The notes below the pieces were generated by a model. The model saw only the letters and a program-made list of their open reading frames with translations, had not been told where the DNA came from and did not search any database. A DNA stretch of 64,000 nt from NCBI GenBank assembly GCA_015179025.1, contig WHUX01000073.1, positions 62,001 to 126,000 on the forward strand. The letters are read 5' to 3'. Numbering within the stretch: the stretch's first letter is position 1; each line of letters starts with the position of its first letter. The position numbers and the translations under genes are program-made. Of the stretch, positions 1 through 10,500 are shown piece after piece. This DNA comes from Terfezia claveryi. Lineage: Eukaryota > Ascomycota > Pezizomycetes > Pezizales > Pezizaceae.

Positions 1-479
1 GACCTGTGTATATGCTGATCTTATACCATTGCCATGGTTCTAGATCCCTTCCATACACTTAGCTGGAATTGTGGAATATTTTCTGGTTGGATAGTAATGG
101 TTTCTGATGGGCAGAAATTATTGCTTGCACTTTGCTGAGAGCAGGTTCTCCTAGTATCATGTCCTATCCAGTCAAATAACTACATAGAATGTTGTTCTCT
201 ACATAACCTATCCAATCTAGTTTAATAGTACAAGCTTTGTCTATCGTTCCTTTTAGCCTTTAATTGCAGTACTTAATATTTCTTCTCATACTTCTAGTCG
301 GTATTTTGTATAGGTGTACAAATTGAGAATTAATTAAGTCTCCTCCTTTCATTTGGAGATCAATTAAAGCCAGTATGGGTGTTTGTTAGCTCTAATGAAT
401 ACCTTGCTAAAATCTAGTACCTGTTTAACAAGGGTATTCCTTATTTTATCCTTATTGTTTTTATCTTGGTGGCTATCGG

Positions 480-2260
480 TATAGCTAAATCTTGTGCGGC
501 TGTATGCATGGGTACCTTATTTTGTCATTTCCTACAGTCCTTGTAGGAGTGTCCAGGGTTCCAATACCATGACATTTCTTGTCTCTAATTAATTGCATCT
601 TCATCTTCTGATCCAATTTTTTTGTGATGGTGTCCCAATCTGAGTTCTTCCATTTTTCTGTGTTGGGTTTGGTGTTGGGATTGCTGCTAGGATTAAATCC
701 TGTTTTTTGTCTTTGATTCTGGTTCTGGTGGACATGACTTCAATTTTCATTCCAAGGTGTTGTCGTGGATATATTTGGTATGGATGGTAGGGCAATATCT
801 TTCTTTGAAGGTTCAAATAACTCTGCTTTTTACATGAGCTGATCATATGACCATTCTTCTTTGATTAAAGGAATTAATATAGCTGACATATATGGTAGCA
901 GGTGATTAAGAAACTTTCTTCTTTTTACTTCCTGCGATATTGATTGTTTACCATACTTGTTAATCAATTTAATTTGCATTTCAGTAAGCCAGTTGGCGAA
1001 CTATTTAATTCCCATGTAACGTCGTCCTTGTGTGGTATAGCTGTCTCCCATCATTTCCACAAAATGTCCTTACTAGTGGAGGGTATCAGAAAATCCCTTA
1101 GTGCTAGTATGAATCTAAAGAATATTACATTCTTTCCTTTTTCTCTTAGGAATTGATTATAAGTAGTGAGCGCCTTCCTTCCATTCTGAATCCAACAATT
1201 TCCAAAGCAGAAGCACCTTCTAAATCTATTCCTTTTATAATAAACCAACATTGTATTGCTGTAGCACAAGAGTCAAAATACTGTAAGTCTTGCTATTTTT
1301 TGTCTTCTCCTTTATTTTTTCTGGTAGATCAATCTTTATTCTTTTAAAGCATTCTTGCTTTATGGTTACCATTGTAACCATTCCTGTTGTAGATTCCCAT
1401 TGCTGGTATTCAACTGATTTTCCTTGTTTGGGTTTTCTTTTAAGAGTTTGACTTGCAACTGACATACCTTATCAGAGTCCGAGCTATCATCTCCACTATC
1501 ATCGGGGTCTCTCCTCCTCCTTGCGTTTTCTGCTTCTGTTGGTCTAGTCCTGTGTCTAGATCATCATCATCTTCTGGTAATTCTATATCTTCTGGTAGTT
1601 GGTCTTTATCGTCTGGTTCTTTGGCTGACCCAGTCCTCCTTTCTAGTGTCTCAGGTGCTCGACCTTTGCCTTTCGATTGATCTTTTGGTGTTCTCAGGAA
1701 CGCTCCTGAAGTTCTTTGCTAGGATTGAAAAAATCCTCTCAGTATGTGCTGATTCTTCTAGATGAGTGCCACTCATCATGAATGCCATTATTTCTTCCCA
1801 GTTATTTATTACCCAATTGGTTTCCTTAAAAGTGGAACAAAGTTTCTTTAATTCCTTACTTAAAATGCATTCATTTCTAAGTCCTTTTCTTTGAATGGGT
1901 AAGGTGTTAGCCATAAATAGGTTTTACTATGGCTTCCATTAAGAGTTGAGTATCTTAAGATGATACTGTTGGGCATGTCCATTGAGTGAGTATATTTCAA
2001 AATCTCCTTAATTGTTGGAAAATGTCTGTCCTAAAATTCTTCTGGTATGAGAGGCAAAGCTATACTAAAATATAGTTTGGTTCCTACTCTACCTGGTTCT
2101 CCTATTTCTATATCCCTGTACAAATTTATTTCCCCTTCCATGTTAGGGACTATAAATCTGGTCTTTCTGGGAGTTTCTTCTACTAATTTCTTAATATCTT
2201 TAGGTAACATAGTTAACCGTCTTAACCTCTTAGACTTCTTACTAAGTTCAGATGCCATTA
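480..2260 (-). pseudogene. Degenerate gag-like remnant of an LTR retrotransposon
   Basis: Read on the minus strand, this AT-rich stretch gives a series of charged, gag-like fragments (about 2258-2031, 1914-1651, 1465-1235, 1269-1051 and 846-601) broken by stops and frame changes. Near 520-600 the minus strand reads WNPGHSYKDCRK, the right half of a CCHC zinc knuckle, with the upstream cysteines lost. A second, more decayed copy of the same sequence lies on the plus strand at about 12911-13095. No protease or reverse transcriptase is visible. The retroelement class (copia or gypsy) cannot be decided. The first 480 bases are AT-rich and probably part of the same relic. Confidence 0.5.
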
Positions 2261-3215
2261 TATCTAATTTCGTTGTCTGTCTGCAACTAACTGCAGCTGG
2301 TTATGTGATACGATTGTCAAGTTACTTTTCTTCTTTGGCACTTTACTGTTCTGATGGTGTGGTGGCTGATGATCCTTATGATCTCTGTTCAACTGACGGT
2401 TCTGTTGGCTCGGTGGCTCACATGGCTGGTGAGGCTGGATGTCAGGATCCTGATGTTTCTTATGGTCCTGGTTTTTCTTCGTCTACTAGTATAGAATCTA
2501 GTTCTAGTTCTTCCAGTAAGAGTGTCACGTTTTCTGATTAGTGTGTTAAGGTAGATGTTGGGGGCACAGAGGTATTGGTAGAGATGTCTAGGCCTAAGGA
2601 AGGTTCTGATGGAGGTAATTCTTTTCTGGAGGAAATGGCTGCAGTAGAGGCAGCGAGATTTGAGCCTTGGGATTATGATACTTGGTTGTTTAGACCAATT
2701 ATTCCTAGGACCTAGGAGGCTGGTTTTTCAATAGTATACTAGATTTATAGGTACAGATGTAATGCCAGTTGCTAGGAGTGCAAGATGAGTTGTTGATCTT
2801 ATTGGGAAAAGTGTTGTGAATGAGGGTGGGATTATTTAATGTAGGATACTACTACCCATTAGAGCTCTGCTTAGCTTGCTTCTAAGTCTTTTGTTGATGT
2901 ACTACAGTTGAGAGTCTGATGTCTCGTTGTTGGATTTTGTTATTGGCTAGCTAGTTGAATAACAATATCAATTTTATATGTGCACTTGTGTGTGTCGAAT
3001 TGTATACACTTGCATAAGTATAATAAAAGTTTTCGAAAGTTGATCAGGCCTTGGATTTAAAGTAAAGATTATGTAAGTGAGTTAATAAAAATGTAATGAC
3101 TAGTACTAGATAGTATTTATTTAGTACCATTTATACAATCTATATCCGTAGGCACGGACGTTTGTATATTTCGGTTCTACTAAAGTAAGACCTCAAAAGG
3201 GTAGGGAGATTACTA
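2261..3215 (+). other. Decayed AT-rich repeat DNA
   Basis: There is no intact gene. On the plus strand one frame stays open from about 2270 to 2714 apart from one TAG at 2539-2541, giving a serine-rich stretch and then an acidic stretch. I do not recognise it. The segment ends in a purine-rich tract (about 3196-3215) just before a TG-starting block, which could be the polypurine tract of a plus-strand retroelement. Confidence 0.3.
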
Positions 3216-3882
3216 TGTGGAATGTTCCTGGAGGGAATTGTAATTAACTGGTGTAATCTATCTTATATGATTTGTGCTATCTAAGCTATATGATCTTGAT
3301 CTAATCAGAATATAAGCTTGCTTGCTCTGTGTGCTTGCTTGTTGCTTCTTGTCTTTCTGTGGATTCTAGAGGGAATCTAGTAGCCTATTTATACTCCTCT
3401 AAGATCTGATGACTAAGGAAATAAATACAATAAAGGGTAGCACACCAGAAGGTAGTGTACTATACAAAAGGGGTCATGTGGCCATAGTAATGAGTCACAC
3501 ACCTTAAACAATGGTCATATAGCCATAGTAATGAGTCATACGCCTTAAACAATGGTCATGTAGCCATAGTAATGAGTCATACGCCTTAAACAATGGTCAT
3601 GTAGCCATAGTAATGAGTCACACGCCTTAAATAATAGTCATGTGGCCATAGTAATGAGTTACACGCCTTTAAACAGAGGTCACACAGCCATAATGAGGGT
3701 GTCTTCATATGGCAAGTACCATGGAACTTCTCATGGCAAATTCCGTATGCTATGGATGCTTTATAAAGCAATAGGAGGTAGTTAAAGGCTAGTCTTTCAA
3801 CCGAGAGGCTTAGTTATATAACATAGTAGTAATATAGGAAATACAAAAGTATATAATCACTTATATAAGTAATGAAACAACA
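3216..3882 (+). repeat. Candidate LTR carrying 41-bp tandem repeats
   Basis: The block starts TGTGGAATGTTCC and ends GAAACAACA, so it has TG..CA termini, and it follows a purine-rich tract as a 3' LTR would. It ends about ten bases before an unrelated gypsy fragment. No second copy is present in the window, so LTR status rests only on the termini and the purine tract. Confidence 0.35.
3472..3700 (+). repeat. 41-bp tandem repeat, about 5.5 copies
   Basis: Copies begin at 3472, 3513, 3554, 3595 and 3636, with a partial sixth near 3678. Copies 2-4 differ at only a few positions, mostly transitions; copy 5 carries a small insertion. There are no unique spacers, so this is not a CRISPR array. It lies inside the candidate LTR. 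Confidence 0.85.
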
Positions 3883-3892
3883 TTCTCCATTA

Positions 3893-4169
3893 TACGAGTT
3901 TAGTATAAGGTCAAATGGTTAGGGGATAAGGAGACTACCTGGCAACCTGCAGAAGACTTGGAAAACGCATAGGACTTGGTCACCCTGTTTCACCAACAAT
4001 ACTCGAGGAAGCCTCACCCAGTTGAATGATGTCAGACCCTTTGCATTCTTGTTGTTGTTTGGAGTTGGGGTTCTTGTTTTTACCCTTATTGTTGTTTTCT
4101 GTGTTGATTTTACTAGTTGTCATACTCAAGCCTCCTAGTCACTGGAGCTCTAGCCTAATGGGGGGATAG
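3893..4169 (+). pseudogene. 3' fragment of a gypsy pol (chromodomain end)
   Basis: This aligns by eye with about 11215-11492 of the complete gypsy element: the last part of the chromodomain, the pol stop and the sequence up to the polypurine tract (GGGGGGATAG). Differences are mostly C-to-T and G-to-A, and one turns a glutamine codon into TAG. Everything upstream of the chromodomain is missing. Confidence 0.8.
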
Positions 4170-4791
4170 TGTTACAACCGTGTACTCAGTTGTCCTCACC
4201 ATCACCTGCGATCACAGGTGATAGGTTATTGTCATTTTTGTCTTTATCATCATCTGTGATCGCAGGTAATGGGTCATCATTATTGTTGCCCTTAGCATTA
4301 CCTGCGATACAAGTGATAGGTTATTATTATCATTACCTTGCTTGGCTTCTGAGATTGGGATCTTGGGAAGCTTATTTCCCCCTTGCCTTGACAAAGTTAT
4401 GTATATATAGATCCTATCCCTCGCACTGTCATTGGATCCCTATCCAATATCTTATATATCCAATACAGGACCTTGCTTCTCCCAGCGCTTATGCACCTCC
4501 CTTGTGCACCTCCTTGTCTTGTGAAATAGCTCTACAGCAACAGCTGTCTCCTTCTGATACATACGGCAACCGCTTCCATGTGTCTCTTGCCTCTTGCCCT
4601 TGTCCTCCGTCCCAGCCTTCCCTAGTTACACACGTAGCATTCTTACGTGTGTATTACCCTAGGTCTGCCTCTGCCTTGCCCCTAGCCTTTCCCCTGATCA
4701 CACATGTAGCCCTCCTACGTATGTCTTACCTCATTTCTATCCTCACCCTGGTGTACCCCTTGGTCGCATTGTCCCCAAAGCCATCGTTACA
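4170..4791 (+). repeat. Diverged gypsy LTR (3' LTR of the truncated copy)
   Basis: It starts TGTTACAACCGTG right after the purine tract and ends ATCGTTACA, matching the ends of the 646-bp LTRs of the complete element (TGTCACAACC .. TCGTTACA). Length is 622 bp. The TATA-like segment, the palindromic ATCACCTG..CAGGTGAT motifs and the two ACGTAG/CTACGT hairpins near the 3' end are recognisable but mutated. Confidence 0.8.
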
Positions 4792-5525
4792 GTCTCAAGC
4801 AGCTTTAAGTAAATATATATTAGCTTATTGAAGTTCAGTATTGCTATAGTGTGCCTAGTCTAGCCCACAATGTGTCACACAAGGTCAGAAATACCCAGTA
4901 TCTATATAATTTATACAGGTGAGTTCAGGTAGCTTCAGATTTAGTCCAGCAGACTTAGGTAGGCCAGACAAACTCAGGTAGACCAAGACAGACTTGGACT
5001 TGCATAGGCAAGGCCTAATTAGCCCAGCTAAGTTCAGTGTAGCTTAGGCTGCTTTAGTTTTTTATATAAATAGATCTCAGAAAAGTGCACTAACTCCTCC
5101 TCACCTTTTAAAGTTAAACTAATCACTTTATCACTTTTAAGCAACTTAAACTGCATTTATATACTCTAGATTATACCATTCAAACCCCAATTTATATATA
5201 TTCCCAAGACTTGGTTAGTACTGTAGATCAGTTGCTTGTCCCTATTTTGCCTCGGAATATTAGATGCTACCCAAAAATCGATCTATTAACATATCTAAAC
5301 CTATCCATTTCGCATTCCCACTACATGTCAATGAATCTCTATATCTTTACAAGGCATATATATTTTGCTGGCAATGGTTCCGTTCATTTTACAGTCCGCA
5401 ATACTGCCAAAAATAGACTGACAGGGTTTGTGTTGGGGCTGATACATATCCCGGTAATGATGCATTATCCAGTGATATATAGTAAGTTTGCCCAAATACC
5501 AATAGTATATTGTATGCTCACACTT
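4792..5525 (-). repeat. AT-rich repeat DNA; candidate minus-strand LTR start at 5525
   Basis: On the minus strand a sequence starting TGTGAGCATACAATATACT begins at 5525, directly after a purine tract (plus-strand CTTCCCCCTAAA at about 5527-5538). This is what the start of a 3' LTR looks like. The same 20-base start recurs at 12161, beyond the gypsy insertion. The 4860-5040 part contains short imprecise repeats of CAGGTAG/CAGACTTAGG type. No gene is supported; an open frame at 5211-5762 has no recognisable content. Confidence 0.35.
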
Positions 5526-5762
5526 CCCCCTAAACTGCACATAGGGATCAAATCAACAATTACAGCTCCTGGTAAATACCTTAGGGCTAATAAACTTTCA
5601 CAACAAACTATAGCTAGGGTTTATATTACTATAAATATCTATAATACTCTTCCTTTTATCCCAGCGCTTTCTCAGGGAATCGAACTTGTGCTCCACCTGT
5701 TAGAAAGTATAACTGCTAGGACAAAACGTAATCACTGGGTACTAGATTTGCCCAAACACTGA

Positions 5763-6408
5763 TGTCACAACCGTGTCCTTAGTCTTGATTTGACACTCGA
5801 ACAGGCTTGTTCGGGTGTCGTTGATGGGTTAGTGTTATTGTTGCCCTTGGCATCACCTGTGACGCAGGTGATGGGTTATTGTTATTGTTGCCTTTATCAT
5901 CACCTGCGATCGCAGGTGATGGGTTATCGTTACCTTGCTTGGCTTCCGAGATAAGGGATCTTGGGAAGCTTATTCCTTCCGTTGCCCTGGCCCGGAATTA
6001 TGTATATATAGCCCCTGTCCCTCGTACTGTCGTTGGATCCCTATCCAACATCTTGTATACCCAATACAGGACCTTGCTTCCCCCAGCGCTTGTGCACCTC
6101 CCTTGTGCACATCCTTGTCTCGAACAAATAACTCTGCAGTACAGCTGCCTCCCTTGACACACGTGGCAACTGCCTCCGTGTGTCTCGTGTCTCTTGCCTC
6201 TTGCCTCTTGCCTCTTGCCTCTTGCCTCTTGCCTCTTGCCCTTGCCCCCGTCTCAGTCTTCCCCTGGTCACACACGTAGCGTTCCTACGTGTGTCTTACC
6301 CTAGCCTTTCCCCCGATCACATACGTAGCGCTCCTACGTGTGCGATTGCCCCTTGCCACTTCCCCGGCGTACCCCTTGGTCGCCTTGTCCCCCAGAGCCC
6401 TCGTTACA
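5763..6408 (+). repeat. 5' LTR of gypsy element 1
   Basis: Starts TGTCACAACC, ends TCGTTACA, 646 bp. It contains a perfect 22-bp palindrome at 5899-5920, a TATATATA promoter-like box near 6003-6010, a run of TCTTGCC heptamers at about 6190-6240, and a 10-bp stem/5-base loop at 6270-6294. The sequence just after it (CTACGTTGGATC) is the presumed primer-binding region, but it does not start directly with TGG, so the primer is unclear. Confidence 0.95.
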
Positions 6409-6439
6409 CTACGTTGGATCTTTCAGACCAACCGGTACG

Positions 6440-7576
6440 ATGTCCGCGAACATTCCACTACCCACCGATAGATTCGCAGCCTGGAGGGCCACTCCGATCC
6501 CATCAGACCCGACAGAACTATCAGCATACCGACGAACTGTGATCGAGATATTCACAGATACTTATGCCATCGGCGAACAACAAGGAGCAGACCTTCAGAA
6601 AGCCGAAAGGCGAATCCGAGAAGCTGAAGATGAAATAACCCTCCTCCGAGAAGATGCAGCAGAGGACAGGATAACCATCCGGAGACTGACTCGCGCTTTG
6701 GACCTGACCGATGGTCCAAAAAACCAGAAAACATAAGACCTACCCACCCCGCCCAAGTTTAATGGGGACCGGGGCCGGCTACGAGCATGGAAAAACTCTG
6801 TGCAGATAAAACTCTCTGGGGACTCGGCGAAGTTCCCCACCGTCCACCACCAGCTCTCATACGTCTATGGCCTACTGGAGAGTAAGGCCATGGACCAGGT
6901 ACAGCCCTTCGTCAAGGCCACGGGGATTGATCTGGTAGACATCCCAGCACTAATGGCAATCCTGGACCGAGTCTTTGGAGACCCGGATCCTAAAGGAACC
7001 GCCAGCAGGGCCCTGCGAGACCTCAAGCAAAAACACAACGAACTGTCAGCCTATGTCGCTGAGTTCTCCAGGCTAGCAGCAGAGCTCAATTGGAATGACG
7101 AAGCCAAGCTCGATCAGTTCAAAGACGGGCTTACCTTCGAGCTGAAAAAGGCTCTGGTTTACTGCCCACTGACCAAGACCCTGGAGGGACTTATTGAACA
7201 AGCTAGCTGGGTGGAACAGCAGACAGCGGCACTCAGAGCCCCCCAAAAGACACTCCCGACCTCGACTCCCCATATACCATTTCTGATAGCACGCACCCAA
7301 CAACAACCCACACCAGTCAACAAGCCTGCACACCCCTCCCTGGTAGTGGGTGGGGCTGCCCCCATAGACCTGTCAGCAGGTAGGCCTCGTCTTACTCAGG
7401 AGGAAAGGGACCGTCGCCGCACTCAGGGTTTGTGTATTGCATGTGGGAAGGGGGACCATTTCATCGCGGCGTGTCCCCTCCACAAGAACCGCTCCCTAGC
7501 TGTCCACGCAATCGACACTCCAGTACCCAGGATTGAGGAGCTTGATGAGGCGGGAAAAGCCCTGTCCCTTGCATAG
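6440..7576 (+). pseudogene. gag of gypsy element 1, one in-frame stop
   Basis: One reading frame runs from ATG 6440 to TAG 7574-7576 and is broken only by TAA at 6734-6736. The first part is a coiled-coil-like charged segment (KAERRIREAEDEITLLRED); after the stop come a Ty3-type gag core (YVYGLLESKAMDQVQPFV onwards) and a CCHC-like knuckle, CIACGKGDHFIAACP. The stop is consistent with a CAA-to-TAA change. Gag would form the virus-like particle and bind element RNA. Its 3' end overlaps the pol frame, where a -1 frameshift signal lies. There is no in-frame ATG soon after the stop, so this copy probably makes no full gag. Confidence 0.88.
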
Positions 7577-10500
7577 TCACTGACACTAGCAAGGGACCTG
7601 CACTAGGTCACCTGTCTTTGTCGTCTTTTTCTGTTCCTTCTATGTCTGTTGACGAGTCTCACCTATTTGGTGAGCATTTTGTTGTACCTATCACGATATC
7701 CTTCAATGGTAAAACACTCGTCACATCAGCTCTCGTAGACTGTGGAGCCTCAGGAATTGCCTTCATTGACCAGGCCTTTGTCAGTAAGCATGCCATACCC
7801 ACCTCTAAGCTCAAAACTCCCCGCCTCCTCAATGTCATTGATGGCCGACCTATCTCTTCTGGAGCCATTACCGATATTGCATGTACTCCTGCCCAGATTG
7901 GGGACCACTCCGAAAGCCTCCCTATGTTCGTTACAAAGCTCAAGTATCCAATTGTCCTCGGAATCCCATGGCTTAGGATGCACGATGTATCGGTCAGCTT
8001 TGGCTCCTATACCCTGCATTTTAATAGCCCTTACTGCTGCAAATACTGCGGAGAGCCAAAGGCCACCGTTACTGGTCTGTGTGCATTACCGCCCCCCGTA
8101 ATCCACCCAACTCAGGTGGTACACCAGGCCGCACACATCGATGCCACCAATCCCCCGGTTTCCCTTGTTTCCCCTGCTCCCGATGTCCCTCCCGTGCCCC
8201 CAAAGTCCCTCAACGTTAGCTTTATCGGGGCAGGGGCCTTCGCTTACCTCACTAAAAGGCACAAGCTGAAGGCACATGCCCTGTCCATACATGATGTGAA
8301 CCTGGAGATCAATAAAACGAGGTCTAAGGAGGAGTGGAAGTCCATGGTTCCGGACGAATACCACGAATTCATCGACCTGTTCTCGGAGAAGGCCGCGGAG
8401 AAGCTCGCACCACACCGACCGTACGACCACACTATCCCGCTGATAGAGGGTAAAACCCCCCCCTATGGGCCCCTCTACGGAATGTCTCGGGTGGAGCTGG
8501 AAGCCTTGAAGAAGTACTTGGAAGAAAACCTCAACAAGAGCTTCATTCGCCACAGCTCCTCACCAGCGGGTGCCCCAGTGCTTTTCGTGAAGAAATCGGA
8601 CGGCTCTCTCCGGTTGTGCGTCGATTACCGGGGCCTAAACGAGATAACGGTCAAAAACAGGTACCCCCTACCCCTAATTCAGGAGACATTAGCCAGGCTC
8701 TCCAAGGCCAAATGGTTCACCAAACTGGATTTGAGAGGGGCTTACAACCTGGTACGGATCGCCGAGGGGGAGGAGTGGAAAACTGCTTTCCGAACACGAT
8801 ATGGCCATTTTAAGTATAATGTGATACCCTTTGGCCTAACCAATGCCCCTACCTCCTTCCAGCACTTCATCAATGACACCTTGCGGGACTTCCTCGATGT
8901 GTTCTGCACAGCTTACCTGGACGATATCCTCATATACTCGGACTCCCTAATGGAACACAAAGTCCATGTGAGGCAGGTGCTAGAGAAGCTGGAGCAGGCT
9001 GGGCTGTACCTTAAGCCTGAAAAATGCGAATTCCACGTCCAAGAGGTGAAGTACCTGGGCTTGATCATAACCACGGAAGGTATTAGGATGGGCCCCGCCA
9101 AAGTTGCCGCAATCCAAGAGTGGGAAACCCCAGCCAATTTGAAGGATGTGCAGGCCTTCCTAGGATTTGCCAACTTCTACCGCCGATTTATCCTGAGATA
9201 CTTAAGAATCGCGGCACCCCTGACGGCCTTGACGAAAACGAAGGTAGAAGCTGCCTCACACCTGACAAAAAGGGCCTTCCACTGGAATCCAGAAGCCCAA
9301 TCTGCCTTCCAGAACCTCAAGGAAGCCTTCTGCTCAGCCCCAATCTTGGCCCATTTTGACCCTGATAGCGAGTGCATCGTGGAAACGGACGCCTCCGACT
9401 ATGTCTCCGCTGGAATCCTGTCCCAGTATGTCGATGGAGTCCTCCACCCAGTGGCCTATTTCTCCAAAAAGCACTCCCCGGCGGAGTGTAATTACGAAAT
9501 CTATGATAAGGAGTTAATGGCCATTGTGCGAGCATTCGAGGAATGGAGACCACACCTGGAATCGGCAAAGGGGGTTATCGAGGTCCTCTCTGACCATAAG
9601 AACTTAGAGTACTTCACAACCACCAAATTGCTAAATCGCCGACAGGCTAGGTGGTCGGAATTCCTCTCTCGGTTTAACTTCAAGATAAGGTATCGGCCTG
9701 GAAAGGCTGGGGGTAAGCCGGATGCACTAACCAGGAGATCAGGAGATCTCCCTAAAGGGGGGGATGAAAGGCTGAAGTACCAAAATCAGGTGGTACTGAA
9801 ACCTGAAAATCTCGACCTGGCGGCCAATAGCCCTGCTGTGGCTGACACTGATGCTGATGCTGATGCTGATGCTGATGCGAACCCCGGAGTAGATCTCCTT
9901 CTGCGGATACGACGGGCACATGCGGAGGACGACCTGGTCAAGGATATAATCGCCGCAGTAGAGTCTGGACAGCGCCGTCACACCAAGATTTCCCTAGCTG
10001 AGTGCACCACTCAGGACGGCCTCCTATACCACCTAGATCGGCTCTATATACCTGAAGGGGAGCTGCGGATCCAGCTGATCAAGGACCACCATGATACCCT
10101 GGCTGCAGGTCATCCTGGAGTAGCCAAAACGTTAGAGCTGCTAGCCAGGCAGTACACCTGGATCGATCAGCGAAAAGACGTAGAAAGGTATGTGCGGAAC
10201 TGCCATACCTGTAAACGATCAAAGCCTACACGCCATGCCCCCTACGGAACCTTGAAGCCCCTGGAGATCCCGGATCGACCCTGGCAACATCTGACCATGG
10301 ACTTCGTAACTGGGCTGCCGGAGGACTCGGGGTTCAATGCCATCCTGATAGTGGTGGATCGGCTGACGAAAATGAGGCATGTGATACCTTGCCGGGATAC
10401 CTGCTCCGCCCCGGAACTAGCCAATCTCTACCTCACCAACGTGTTCCGGTACAATGGCCTCCCTGAATCCATTGTATCTGACCGAGGGCCTCAGTTCACC

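Noticed and set aside
2047..2541. A 164-codon plus-strand frame
   Set aside because: Its first half is the mirror of the minus-strand gag relic, and the second half is Ser/Gly low complexity in a decayed repeat region.
3472..3700. Possible CRISPR array
   Set aside because: The 41-bp units are contiguous with no unique spacers, and the genome is eukaryotic.
5670..5715. tRNA-like sequence on the minus strand (CAAGTTCGATTCCCTG)
   Set aside because: There is only a B-box-like match; no acceptor stem or anticodon arm could be formed. It may belong to the priming region of the older retroelement.
5211..5762. A 183-codon frame before gypsy element 1
   Set aside because: It crosses the candidate LTR start and purine tract of an older element, and its translation has no known motif.
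5879..6542. Overlapping open frames on both strands in the LTRs (also at 11609-12210)
   Set aside because: They come from the TCTTGCC heptamer run and the hairpins of the LTR; retroviral-type LTRs are not expected to encode them.
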